Source of the DNA: Selaginella moellendorffii
Lineage: Eukaryota; Streptophyta; Lycopodiopsida; Selaginellales; Selaginellaceae
Length of the DNA: 64,000 nucleotides
NCBI RefSeq assembly: GCF_000143415.4
Contig: NW_003314264.1
Coordinates: 2,825,444-2,889,443 of the forward strand
Direction of reading: 5' to 3'
Positions within the stretch are counted from its first letter, which is position 1; the number at the start of each line of letters is the position of its first letter. The position numbers were made by a program, and so were the translations under genes. Below the pieces are notes generated by a model. That model worked only from the letters and a program-made list of their open reading frames with translations. It made no database searches and was not told the origin of the DNA. Shown piece by piece: positions 10,261 to 21,435 of the stretch.

Positions 10261-10930
10261 GAAGTACCATTGCAAGGTCGAAGAACCCTAAATCCTAGTA
10301 CTCACGTCAGTTTCGTCAAAAGCAGATTTTCTTTGACCGGCGACTTTGACCTTGAGCCTCCCCTTCAAGTCTTTGGAAGGATGGCTTTCGCTCATGTTGC
10401 CGCTCCAGCTGGAACAGCACAAGTCTTTCTACTTTGGGTTTGCTCCTCGGTAGCAATGTCGGAGCATTTATGCAATCTGGCTATGTTTGATGTCATGCTG
10501 GAGTGGATGGATTGTTGTCAATCTTTCTCAATATCCCCTCAGGATTAATAGCAGTCCTTGTAAGTTCAATCACTAAACAGGCCCTGTTAAAATTGATGTA
10601 ATTAACTTTCCATTCCAATCAAGCACCACAAGCAGCTCATGAATTTTAGTGGATTGTGGCATAACTGCTAAGTGACCATGATAGAACAGCAATATTGGCT
10701 TGCCAGACTAGTTGAGATATCCTTTATTCAGTCCACCACATGAGTAGAGAGATAAAAATTTAGCTTTTTAAAGATTTTGTCTTCCAACCCTTCTATGGAG
10801 TAATTGGTAATATGAATTCATAACTTCAAAGTATAGCTAAACTCAATAGCTAAAGTTTTAAAAAAGTTATTCTAATTAAAAGCTTGAAAATAATATTGTC
10901 AAAAAATATTTAAAAATAAAACTTATATAT
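10261..10930. other. intergenic: PPR promoter passing into AT-rich DNA
   Basis: Up to about 10,550 the composition is host-like and must hold the promoter of the minus-strand PPR gene. After that it drops sharply in GC and merges with the retrotransposon block. No open frame on either strand is convincing. Confidence 0.5.
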
Positions 10931-11389
10931 ATTACTGCATGGAATATAGAAATGGAATACATAAATATACATATCAATTAGCCAAAAAACATGCACAGAT
11001 TGAAACCAATCTGATAGCTTTTAAAATCCTAGTATACTAATATTAGTATATGGCATCACATAATCCTTTCCTTTTGGAAATATTAGGAGGAGATATCAGT
11101 GGATTTTTAAGTGGTGTTAGTTGTTTTTAATTTCTTTATAGAAGGTGTTTTAGTTATTGAATATGCATAATTTTTGGAGGATTGGTTTGTTGAATATCAT
11201 GTTAAACTTTATAAACTTGCAATCCAATTTACTACAACACTTTATATAGTCCTTCCTATTAAGTAAGAAGATTATTAAATAAACCTCATATCGTAATATT
11301 GTAGAAAAAAACTAATATTAAGTCATCTACTTAATGGAAGAATGCTTATTAAATATTAATCCTAATATCTAGCATCAGCAGCTCATGAT

Positions 11390-11860
11390 AATCATGAAGG
11401 TAAACTCAACTTTATAAGTAGTATTGGATCATGACTATATAGAAATTTATATGGTGAAACACCAATAGAACTTTATACCTTTATGACATATGTATATTGA
11501 AAAGAAGTCCTTTGAAAGTCTAAATGAACTATTCTATCAAACCATTTGATTATCAGTGATAAACATTTGTGAGAGTGTGGCATATCCCCAGCTAAAACAT
11601 TAAAATATAAAATGCCTTAGCTAAAAATGCGAGACCATTATCTAAAAGAATCTACTCTAGATAGAAATCTTAGAACACCACTCAATTAAAGAGGAAGTAC
11701 ATAACAATAGTTATAAATGCACTATCAAGAATATTGACTTCCATCTAGCAAGTCAAGTAGTCAAAGGTAATAATGATATACTTATTACCAATAATTAACT
11801 ATGAAAATAGCCTTATTAAATTAAAAGCAACAAACTTAAATGGATGGCAAATTACAATAA
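11390..11860 (-). pseudogene. Ty3/gypsy integrase core remnant, copy 1
   Basis: In three mixed frames of the minus strand one can follow the integrase core in order: the strand around the first acidic residue (YIIITFDYL), the second acidic block (ILLDNGLAF), the YHPQ-SNG-type segment (GICHTLTNVYH then SNGLIE) and the LKGLL helix, then the GYSP-like block ending SHDPILLIKLSLPS. Stops and frame changes occur every 10-30 codons. High AT content and loss of CG suggest long decay, possibly by methylation-driven deamination (inference). Confidence 0.78.
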
Positions 11861-12469
11861 ATTTAAATTATCCTTTTGCAGCATGAAAGGGAGTATTATG
11901 AGTTTATTATCAAACATAACTATACATATACCAAATAAAACCACATTGCATCACTAGCTAATAAAAAGACATGTGTAATTTTTTAATTATATATTGAGGT
12001 TTCATATACTTATGTAGAATAGGAGAGTGATGATAAGCATAGAGAAAGTGTAGAATAAATATTGAATAAATAAATAAAACACTAACTGTAAATGATTATT
12101 AGGATCAATCCTTATAAAATAAAGGCCGTTCTTAAGGAGGTATTGAAAATGTAAATGCCAAAATGGCAAGTTATCAAGAAGTGATACAAGATTTTTAAAC
12201 CCTTCATAAAGTTTTTATATCTATAGCTCAACTTTTTAAGTCTAGGTTTCACATCATCCCTAGAGTGCAGCAGTAACACATTATAAATCTCACCAAAAAA
12301 AGTTAAATCTTGCTTTACACTTTATGAACATTGAAAATCATGTATAGTAATTGTTGATGACACAAAATTCTCATCTAAAAAATAAGCTCATTAAGAATAA
12401 AATCCTTATATAAAAAATCCATTAATGTTGGAATAACAAACTCGTTAAGAACAGAAAAAAAGAGTGAAG

Positions 12470-12615
12470 AAGGGAAAGACTTCTTGAGAGGTCATTCAAC
12501 TTAGTGTTATTTAAACTAAAGGACGATTAAAAAAAGTGGTGCATTTTTATTTATGGGCATTTTCCCTCTATATTTAAATTTTATGGATCATTTTTCAAGT
12601 TGTTTATAATTGTCA
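12470..12615 (-). repeat. truncated solo LTR of Cassandra-like TRIM
   Basis: About 140 bp match the 199-bp TRIM LTR in minus orientation, starting with TGACA at 12,615. The 5S-like box C (a GACCTCTC..AAGTC form) is still visible, but part of the middle and the 3' TTACA end are gone. It lies exactly where copy 1 of the gypsy element lacks its RT and RNase H part. Confidence 0.7.
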
Positions 12616-13320
12616 CCTCATTTATTAAATAATACTCGATACAAAAGAAAATACTTCCATTAGTGTAAAATCTTAATCTTCTTTGGTGATTAATGCCAAA
12701 TATGAATATTGATTGGACGAGTATCATTAGTTGAAATAAAATGACATATTATAATCTTAGCCTCAGACGATAAGTCAAAGTTAAAGAGGTTGACATAATC
12801 CTTCTTTAGTCAGTCAACTACTATGACACGAAGACCATCAAGAAGGATCTAGAATAAAGGAGCAAGATGGAAATATAGTAGGAAATAATTGGGAAAAAAA
12901 ATTGATGGAAATAGTGGTAAAAATAAAAAAATGAAATGGAATAAAAATGAGAGGAATAAAACAAATATAAAGAAGTATAAGATAAGAGAGTTAAACCTCA
13001 AAATCACATAGCTGCACTACAATCAATCCATATCAAAGATGAGGTTAAAGGCTTGATTTAGCACTATTTGCAACAATTATTCAAACTCAAGATCACCTAC
13101 ACACAGAATTATGTTTAGTTTATACTAAGGGCATATATATGTACAACCATTGCTATAAAGAATGAAGATTGACTTTGCCGTGATGCAATTGTAAACTGTA
13201 GCATGTGGCAACAGGTCAAGCAATACAAAATAAACTCAATACTATATCAACAAACAAAAAGAGAATAATAAAACATCTCTTATCATAAATAAGATTGAAA
13301 AGTAAATACTAGATGAACTA

Positions 13321-13914
13321 TGTAAATTTAAACATCCAAAGAGAACAACTTAAAAAACAATCCATAAAGTTCAAATATAGGGAGAAAGAGCATATGAATA
13401 AAAGTGCATTCTATTTTCCAATTGGTTAAAGGTTTTGGGATATTTGGGATTAAACATCCTTGGGTTTAAAAATATTGGATTAAGTGACCGCCTAGAAAGT
13501 TTAAATTTATGAGTTTACATTTGGTATCAATGAGGTCTCGAGTTCAATTTTATTTATTAGCTAGAAGAATCACACTATATATTAAAATTAATATTTTACA
13601 AGTATAGTTTGCCTTCAGTTGAGCTTAATTTGAAGGGTAGGGTGTGAAGAGAGTGGGGCCCTTAGGAGAGCTATGGCTTTCAACTTCTCTTTATGAGAGT
13701 GTGAATTTGCAAAGAAGCATAATGGATTATAAACAATCAAACAAAATAATTTAAAAGACAATCTATGGGGTTTAAATATAAAGGGCAAGGGCCCATGAAC
13801 AAAAGTGCACCCCTTTTTTCAATCTATTAAAGGTTTTGGGATATTTAAATGTCATTGGTTTAAATAGTATTAAATTTGGTGACCTTCATAAAAGTCTAAA
13901 TTCAAAAGCTTATA
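13321..13914 (+). mobile_element. Cassandra-like TRIM, complete, with two LTRs
   Basis: Plus orientation. LTR1 is 13,321-13,519 (199 bp, TG...TTACA); LTR2 is 13,723-13,914 (192 bp, TG...TTATA). The 203-bp internal part starts directly with TTTGGTATCA, matching the first eight bases of the initiator-tRNA-Met primer binding site TGGTATCAGAGC. A purine-rich tract (agagagtggggc) lies near 13,650, towards the 3' LTR. There is no coding capacity. Each LTR has a stretch collinear with 5S rRNA box A to box C, here quite decayed (CTTGGGTTT, then AAGTGACCGCC). A clean target duplication is not visible. It is inserted in gypsy copy 1. Confidence 0.82.
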
Positions 13915-14641
13915 TGAACCCTTTGATGGTACTCTCAAAAGAAGTAAAAAGGTTATTAACTTATTTATGTAAGGACCCTCAGTTATTTATGTGACTTCTT
14001 ATTTCCAAAACAAATCTCTATGTCAAAACCTTCCCCTATAGCAATACTAATAGAATGTTGTTGATGCTAATACCTCCGCCTAAGAAAATAAAGCATGTCA
14101 ATCTAGAAACTGTTGATAACACCAATATATGTGGCCAATCTCATCACATGCTTAACAGCAAATATTATAGCTATATCCACATTCTCTCTTTAAAAAGATG
14201 TTAAAAAAGGGTGTTATTTGAATGTCTCGAAGTTTTTGGGTATATAAACTTTATGTTGTGACAAAGCAATCACGAACAAACAGTAAGTAACTCGAAAGTG
14301 CTTTTCCATTACGACAAACCTGCTTCATGCATGCTTGAAGACATCTAAGGGAATGCTCCAATTTACAAGAGTGGGTGTATACAAACCATTGTACCATTGC
14401 AATGATATCCCTTAGAGACACATGGGAAATTTATATAGACAATGAGCATCACAAAGGACATCATGGGAAAGTCATACAAATGCTAAGTATCATCATAAGA
14501 ATGAAAAGTGGCAATCACTATGAAGTGATTAAACTAATAGTACATATCATCCCCAAGATTCCTATGCAAAAACTTTGGCTTAATGTGAGGATTGCCAATA
14601 AGAACAAGAAGAGCTATACCATATGCTATGAATGCCACTAT

Positions 14642-14838
14642 TGTAAACTCCTAAATTTAGACTTCTTAAGAAATTACTTAACTTAATATTATTCAAACCC
14701 AAAGACACTTAACTCCAAGTATCTCAAAATCCATAACCGATTGAAAAAAAGGATGCACTTTTGTTCATAACCCTTTTCTCTCTATATTTGAACTTTATGG
14801 ATTGCCTCTCAAGTTATTCCCTTTACTTGATTATATCA
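14642..14838 (-). repeat. solo LTR of Cassandra-like TRIM
   Basis: 197 bp in minus orientation, plus-strand ends TGTAAAC... and ...ATATCA, collinear over its length with the other 199-bp LTRs. Of the four copies its 5S-like box A is one of the best kept (GGAGTTAAGTGTC), while box C is decayed. Solo LTRs arise by recombination between the two LTRs of one element. It sits inside gypsy copy 1; no target duplication is visible. Confidence 0.78.
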
Positions 14839-15239
14839 TCGATTGAGTATAACTAGTTAGTTGCAATTACATAGCATCAAGCAACTACACTAACTATTGC
14901 TCTAGAGTCAAAAGAAAAGGCTTCTACTCTACCATGAAGATAAACAAAAATAAGAGAAATAAAAGCAAAGAAAAGTAAAAGCTATGACATCTAGACAATG
15001 CAAAACTTAAATCTAAACTAGCAACTCAAATCCAAGCACTCCTTAATAACAATCAAAGTTGCCCCTCACCTCCACTAATATGAGTGTATGGAATATAAAA
15101 ATGAAATATATAAATATATATATTAATTAGCCCAAAAGCCCTAGTGTATATACAAGAGTGAGTGGTTTGGATTTAAATGAATTTGATGTCTATTAAAATC
15201 TAATTACACTGATTTATCATAACCTATAACTTTTTAATA

Positions 15240-15785
15240 AATATTATATATGGTAGTAAATTTTTAGATTGATTTATTCTCATCAATACTGAAAACAAAA
15301 GTCCATAATAAATTTTTGATGGTATAATCATGAATATAAATAAAAAAAAAATTATTTTGTTAAAATATTATTAACAGTTAAAAATTATTTCTTCCTATAT
15401 ATCATTCAGAAACATATTTTAACTAATTACTTTTATAATTTAGTTATCATATAAGTTATATTAAATATATTTTCAAAATAGATTTACTTTAAATTTTATT
15501 TAACTTTATATTTAGTCCTTATTATAAACCTTACACTAGGAAGAATTGATATTTTAGAATTTTATGATTTAAAATAAATTATTATGAGTTAATTTCAATC
15601 TAATGCAATATTTTGTGGAAACAATTTCCTCTCTCATTGTCTTCAATACTGATATAGTTTTATTTTATGTACTTTGGGATAGTATTATTACATAAGCATC
15701 ATATTAAGAGAATATATCTTGGAAAATAATTAATAATACTGCAATTTCAATTTAGACTTAAAGTTTAAATACTATGAAATGTTTA
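15240..15785. other. AT-rich filler between the two gypsy copies
   Basis: About 545 bp of very AT-rich sequence that interrupts what should be the right LTR of copy 1. I find no open frame and no clear match elsewhere in the window. It may be a further decayed insertion. Confidence 0.45.
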
Positions 15786-16449
15786 AATTAAATATATAAG
15801 TGTATAGAATATGGAAAGGAAATATAAAAATGTACATATCAATTATCTTACAAATTCTAGCTTATATACAGGAGTAAGTGGTCTGGATTGAAGGCAATCC
15901 AATGGCTATAGAAATCCCAGTATGCTAATTTTAGTGTATTAATTTATAGCATCATACCAATACATTTGGACTTCACATCATCCCTTCCTTTCTAAAGGTT
16001 AAAATGTAATTAAAGTTCTCTAGTTGACAAGTTAAAATCTAGAGGAACTTTAGGAGGAGACATCAATGAATATATAAGTGGTGTTAGTTGTTCTAGATTT
16101 CTTTATAAGAAGTGTTTTAGCTATTGAATATACATAATTTCTGGAGGATTGGTTTGTTAAGTGTTATATTAAACTTTATAAACTTGCAATTCAACTTGTT
16201 GTAACACCTAATATAGTCCTTTCCATTGAGTAAGGAGATTATTAAATAAACTTCATATCATAATATTGTAAACCTAAACTAACACTAAGTCATTTATTCT
16301 GTACTTTATAGGTGGATGATGAGAGGAGTTGTATTGCCATTATTGTCCCATTTGTATATAGTTCAAATGTTTAATAGACTTTTCTTAGACTAGTGGAATA
16401 ATGTTCATTAAATATTAATCCCAATATCTAACATCAACAACTTATGACA

Positions 16450-17085
16450 ATTATGAAGATAAACTCAACTCCATTGGTAGTATTAGATCATAACCATATA
16501 GAAGTTTATATGGTGAAGCACTAATAGAACTTTGTACCCTTGTGACATATATATACGAAAAAAGACGGTAAATAACAATCCCAATCCGAATACTGAAAGT
16601 TTACCTACTTCTCAATGATCCCTTTAAAGGTTTACAAAATTTATTTCACTAAACTATAGATGATAAGCACTTGTGAAATTGTGGCATATCCTCAACTGAT
16701 ATGTTAAAACATAAAATGCTTCAGCTATAAATGCAAAACCATTATTGGAGAGAATCCGCTCTAGATAGGATGCTGGGACACCACTCAATTGAGAAGAAAC
16801 TACCTAATAGCAATTGCTGACGTACTAACAAAAGTATTAATTTCCACCTAGTGAGTTAACTAATTAAAGGCAATAATGACATACTCATTGCTAGCAATTG
16901 ACCATGGAATAAGCCCCATCAAATTAAACACCACTAACTCAGAAATTACAATTAACTCTAACTATTCTTTTGCAACAGGAGGGGCAATATTATAAGTTTG
17001 GTACCAAACACAATTACATATATATTAAATAACATTATATTGCATCTCTAGTTAATAGAAAGACCTAGATAACTTCTTAGTCACA
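16450..17085 (-). pseudogene. Ty3/gypsy integrase remnant (HHCC finger and core), copy 2
   Basis: The HHCC part reads GGHIGHRCVTKKLSRSFY then a stop, then LEMQYNVI and CNCVWYQTYN, matching the H-x(3-5)-H and C-x2-C spacing loosely. The core begins LMGLIPWSIASNEYVIIAF, the DFIGPxPxSxSGNEYVLVxVD block of plant gypsy integrases, and ends with a SPYKLLYGYD segment. Many stops and frame changes are present, so it is a relic. Confidence 0.82.
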
Positions 17086-17559
17086 CACCGATGTCCTATA
17101 TGCCCGCCTAAAATAGGAGAGTCATAACAAGCATGGAAAAAGCATAAAATAAAATCAATGTACCACTAGCCATAAATAATTATTAGGATCATTCACAACA
17201 AATAAAGAAGATAATCCTTAAGGTGATATTGAGAATGTAAATACTAAAATTGTAAGTCATCAACAAGTGATATAGGATCCTTAAACCCCTCACGAAATCT
17301 TCATATTCATGGTTTAAACTTTTGAGCTTCACAAAACTTGTCAAGAGAATGTAAATTTTGCATTATACTTTGTGGACATTGAACATCAAGTATAACAACT
17401 GCTGACAGCATAGAATCCTCATTCAAAAAATCCATAAATGTTGAAACAATTGATTCATCATAAATATGAGCAGAGAGTGAAGAAAGAAAGGAGCTCAAGA
17501 ACTCCTTGGGTGATGAACAACTTCAAAATCATATATCTAAAACTTTAAAAGCTGCTAAA

Positions 17560-17876
17560 AAATATGACAAACCAAGTTCTTTTGCTTCAATAATAAAGTA
17601 ACCAAAGTATGATCACCTTCTAATAATGTTTGAAACCCATGCAAATACGCATGAAACTTTTTGAAACCCTAAATTGCTACTATACACTCTTCTATTGTGG
17701 AATAGTTCACTTCCACTGGTTGTAATGTACAATGGATGTATACAATGGGATAACATTGACTAAACACATTCATACATTTTTGCATTAAGACACCCCGAAT
17801 ATTGATATCAAAGCATCCATATGCAAAATGAAAGTTTAAGTATAGTCAAAATATGCCAAAACCAAAAGCATCATCA
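17560..17876 (-). pseudogene. Ty3/gypsy RNase H remnant
   Basis: Directly beyond the TRIM insertion the minus strand reads LVLAYFDYT, FILHMDA, LMQK, then VEVNYSTIEE and KFHAYLHGF-like pieces and a DHTLVTLLLKQK end, in several frames. These are the PDYTKPFILHTDAS, NYSTxEKE and DHxSLxYLLxQ blocks of the RT-connected RNase H. The upstream piece of the same domain lies at 18,480-18,640, on the other side of the insertion. Confidence 0.82.
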
Positions 17877-18475
17877 TGTAAGCTCCTGAATTTGGACTTC
17901 CTGGGAGGTCACCCAGCTCAATACTATTCAAACCCAAAAACAATTAACCCCAACTATCCCAAGACCTTTAATCAATTAGAAAAGGGGGTGTACACTTTTT
18001 CATGGGCCTTCTCCCTATATATTTGAACCCTATGGATTGTCTTTCAAGTCATTCCTTTTACTTGTTTACAATTCACCATGCTTCCCTACAAGTTCATGTC
18101 TTTGTGAACAGAAGCTGAGAGTTGCAGCTCTCTCAAGAGCTACGCTCTCTTGACACCCTATCCTTCGGGTTGAGCTCAGCGAGAACAAATTGAACCAGCC
18201 AGATGTCAATCAATATGTGGTGTAATTCCCTTAAGCCAACCAACAAAGTCTGACCCAAAACCCCTCTGATATCAAATGTAACCTTCTAAATTTAGATTTC
18301 CCAGGAGGTCACCCAACCCAATACCATTCAAACCCAAGAATGTTTAACCCCAATTATCCCAAAACCCTTAATCTATTGAAAAAGGGGGTGCACTCTTTTT
18401 CATGGGTGTTTTCCTTCTATATTTAAACCCCATGGATCATCTTTTGAGTCATTCCTTTTAGTTGCTTATATGTCA
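17877..18475 (-). mobile_element. Cassandra-like TRIM, complete, LTRs of 199 bp each
   Basis: Minus orientation. 5' LTR 18,277-18,475 and 3' LTR 17,877-18,075, both exactly 199 bp with TG...TTACA ends; internal part 201 bp without coding capacity. Adjoining the 5' LTR is TTTGATATCAGAGG, differing at two of twelve positions from the tRNA-iMet primer binding site. Adjoining the 3' LTR is a purine-rich GTAGGGAAGCATGG. In each LTR a 58-nt stretch aligns without gaps to plant 5S rRNA from box A to box C (42 of 58 identical by hand in the 3' LTR; 5S recalled from memory). The 5' LTR keeps TTGGGTGACCTCCTGGGAA. It is nested in the gypsy RNase H region. Confidence 0.88.
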
Positions 18476-18639
18476 ATAACTCTTTAAAATCCATAAATAC
18501 TTATTTGCAGTCCTTAGACCAAACAAAAAATGATGTTAACAACTTCAGCAATGCTTATAATGGTGTAGTGTAATAAAAAAGATGATCAACAAAATGACTA
18601 AGATACTACACTTTTCTTAAGAAGTGTTGCATATCATTC

Positions 18640-19310
18640 ACATTTCAGAGTAGGGAACTTTTGAATAGCCACAAGTTTATTACGATCAACTTGCAAACCC
18701 TCACAAGAAATATAGTACTCAAGATATATCATGTTCTTTGACATGTTTATATATCATGTCAAACACGCACTTCGACCACTTCAACTTTAAACCAACTTTC
18801 CACAACCAATTCAACACCTTCTAAACATTATGGATGTGCTCCTTCCATGTCCCTTCCGAATGGATCAAGATATCATTAATGAAGGTAACAGTCACCTCTG
18901 GCATATCATAAAGAACCTCATCTATCATCTATTAAAAAGTTTCTAAAACATTGTTCAAACCAAATAGCATCATTAAAAATTTGTAGAAATTAAATGGTGT
19001 ATGAAAAATAGTTTTGAGAACATCTTTTTTAGTTATTGAAATTTGCCAATACCAAGAAGTAAGATCTAAGTGAAGTAACAACTTCTCCCTAGACAATCTA
19101 GATAATTAACATTATAAGAAAAAGGATACACATCTAGGATAGTCACTTTGTTTGATAGTTGATAGTCAATGTAAACATAAATACTCCTATAAAACTTTGT
19201 GACAAATGAGATTCACACATTTAAGGACTTTACGACTTTCGAATAACACCCTTCTTTAACATTTCCTTGATGTTTGTATGTAAAATCTTGATCTTGATAT
19301 GCAACTAATG
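18640..19310 (-). pseudogene. Ty3/gypsy reverse transcriptase remnant
   Basis: On the minus strand the RT blocks follow in order with frame changes: IKEMLKKGVIRKS, IYVYIDYQLSNKVTI (the CVDYRALNKVTI block), LDLTSWYWQI, KTIFHTPFNFYKFLMM, LFGLNN, the catalytic FINDILIHSEGTW (the YxDD box reads IND-I), and the EYLGHxIS-like end followed by GLQVDRNKLVAIQKFP. Stops interrupt it repeatedly. Change of the YxDD box and the stops show it is inactive. Confidence 0.88.
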
Positions 19311-21435
19311 ATGAAAAAAAAATTTGATTGAACGAGCATCCCTAGTTGGAATAGAATGATATGTTGCAATTTTGGCCCTAGATAACATATCAAATTCAAA
19401 TAGATCAGCATACTTTTTCATGAGCCAATCAACCACTGAATATAAAGGCTATCAAATGGATCTGAAGACAACATAGGAGGAAGTAATGAAAAGACAAAAG
19501 TGATGGAAGCAAAAGTAAAAGCATAAGGAGGAAGAAGAACAAAATTGAGAGGAATTAAAGCAATATAAGAAAGTATGAGATAAGGGGGAGATACATCAAA
19601 GTTACACTTAACCCTAGATGACATGCCAAATTCAAATAAATCAACACACTCTTTTATGAGCTAGTCAACCATTGCAATATAAAAACTGTTAGATGGATCT
19701 AAAGAGGGAATAAAAGAGCAAGATAGAAATATAAAAAGAAGTAGTGGGAAATAAAAGTGATGGAAGTAAAAGTAAAAGCATAAAGACGAAAAGGAAAAGA
19801 AGTGAGAGGAATAAAAGAAATATAAAAAAGTATAAAACAAATAAGAAAAACCTCAAAGTCATACTTGGTATGAATGTGCTGCAACCACTAAGGATGAAGT
19901 CAAAGTTTTGGCTCAACACCATATGCAATGATTAAAGCTCAAGTTTGAGATTGCCCATACATACAACTAAGTCCTCCTTATCTTTTGCACATGCATGTGT
20001 ACAGCTATTGCTATAAAGAATGAAAATTATCTCTATTACACAATACAAATATAGATAATAACATATAGCAATAGGCCGAACAATAGAAGATAAACTTGAG
20101 TTTGTATCAACTAACATAAAGAGAATAATAGAAAATCTCTTATTATAAAAACAAACTTGGAATATAAACAATGGATGAACTAATGCTAAATGAACCTCTT
20201 GATGATACTCCCAAATAAGGATGGTGATTTATTTGTGCAAGGACCCTCTATTACTCATATGACTCTGTGTTTCCCAAAAGAATTTTAGTGTTTAAACCTT
20301 CCACCACAACACTAACAGAATATTAACACTAAGCCCTCCACTCAAGAAATAGAAGATGCCAATCTAAAAAACTCTAACAACACTAATATATGTGGCCAAC
20401 TTCATCATATTCTTAGCAATTGACATCATAGCTATGACCACATCCTCACCCCTATCCTTGAACACAAACAACAACAACCCCCATTGAAATAGAACCATCT
20501 CCCTATAAAATGGAACTAAAAGATGTGTAGTGAGAAGTGGAAAAAGTGATGTCTCATAATGTTGTATCAGTCAAAAAGCATTATCAAGGGTGATTAAAGT
20601 AAATACAGGCACAAGTCCTATAAAATTTTGATGAAATGATAACCATAACATTAGTAATTTGATCTACTTTTGCTCTACATGAATTAAAAGGCTCGGAAGC
20701 AAATGCCAAATTGCATCATTAATTTAGATGGCTCTTAATGAAATATTGTTGTTGAAAGGCATCATCACAGTCATTAGCATGTCCAAATGCATACTTGAAG
20801 ATATTTGGCTAATCCACATAAGTGGCTGTACTTAAACCATTATAAGTATATAAGAAATTCATACAAATTCTGAGCATCATCCCAAAAATAATAGGTAGTA
20901 ATCACTATAAAGTGATTAAATCAATAATACACATCCCCAGGATTCACATAGAAAACTCCCATTAGATGCAAGGATTGGCAACAAGAGCAAGAAGAGTTGT
21001 ACCATGTGTTGTGAATGCTGCCAACAATTGAATTTAATTGTTCAACTACAATCAAATAACATTGAACAACAATACTAAGAATAATAGGAGGAAGAGGTTA
21101 TTGCTTTGCCATAAAGATAAACAAAAAAAACATAAAAGTAAAAGAGAAAAAATTGAAAAATCTATAAGGAAAATGAAATTTAGACAATACAAAAATTAAA
21201 TCTAAACCAAATCCTAAATTCAATCACTCCTCAGAAACAACTAAAATTACTTTTCATCTCCACTAATGTGAATGCATACAATATGGAAAGAGAATACAAA
21301 AATATGCATATCAATTAGCCCAAAAGCCTAGTTTATATATAATAATGAATGGTCTAGATTAAAACTAATCCAACAGGTATCAAAATCTCACTATGCTAAT
21401 CTTAGTTAACAGCCATTAATATTAGTATATGGCAT

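Larger units (their letters stand above)
10931..15240 (-). mobile_element. decayed Ty3/gypsy retrotransposon, copy 1 (RT and RNase H lost)
   Basis: Minus-strand orientation. The left end (about 10,931-11,390) and right end (about 15,087-15,230) match the LTR of copy 2; both begin with TG followed by GGAATAT-like sequence on the plus strand. Between about 11,390 and 11,860 the minus strand still reads as an integrase core with many stops: a YIIITFDYL stretch, DNG, GICHTLTNVYH, SNGLIE and a GYSP-like end. An HHCC-type segment lies near 11,930-12,020. Sequence 12,130-12,480 matches 17,210-17,470 of copy 2, and 12,655-13,320 matches about 19,265-20,190, so the reverse transcriptase and RNase H part is missing. 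No frame is intact, so it cannot move by itself. Borders are approximate. Confidence 0.8.
15786..21435 (-). mobile_element. decayed Ty3/gypsy retrotransposon, copy 2
   Basis: Minus-strand orientation. The 3' LTR is about 15,787-16,300 and the 5' LTR remnant about 21,262-21,433, cut off on its outer side. In minus-strand order one finds a gag or protease region with no recognisable domain (about 21,250-19,320), reverse transcriptase (19,310-18,640), RNase H (18,640-17,560, split by a TRIM insertion), an HHCC integrase finger (about 17,080-16,990) and the integrase core (16,940-16,450). RT before RNase H before INT is the Ty3/gypsy order. Next to the 5' LTR the minus strand reads TGGAGATGAAAAG (TGGAGGTGAGGGG in copy 1), a possible primer binding site. 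All frames contain stops. Confidence 0.85.

Noticed and set aside
9820-10548. 242-codon open frame on the plus strand opposite the PPR start
   Set aside because: Mostly antisense to an intronless PPR gene; its composition is that of reverse-read PPR repeats and it shows no domain.
13321-18475. Repeated roughly 199-bp units considered as a CRISPR-like or satellite array
   Set aside because: The units are in both orientations, unevenly spaced, and two pairs have an LTR-PBS-LTR layout; this is a dispersed TRIM family.
17877-18475. 5S-like stretch considered as a genuine 5S rRNA gene
   Set aside because: Only the internal-control-region half aligns and with many differences; the 5' half of 5S rRNA is not seen and the stretch lies within LTRs.
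10931-21435. AT-rich block considered as an organelle DNA insertion
   Set aside because: No plastid or mitochondrial gene is recognisable, whereas RT, RNase H and integrase blocks in Ty3/gypsy order and paired LTRs explain the sequence.
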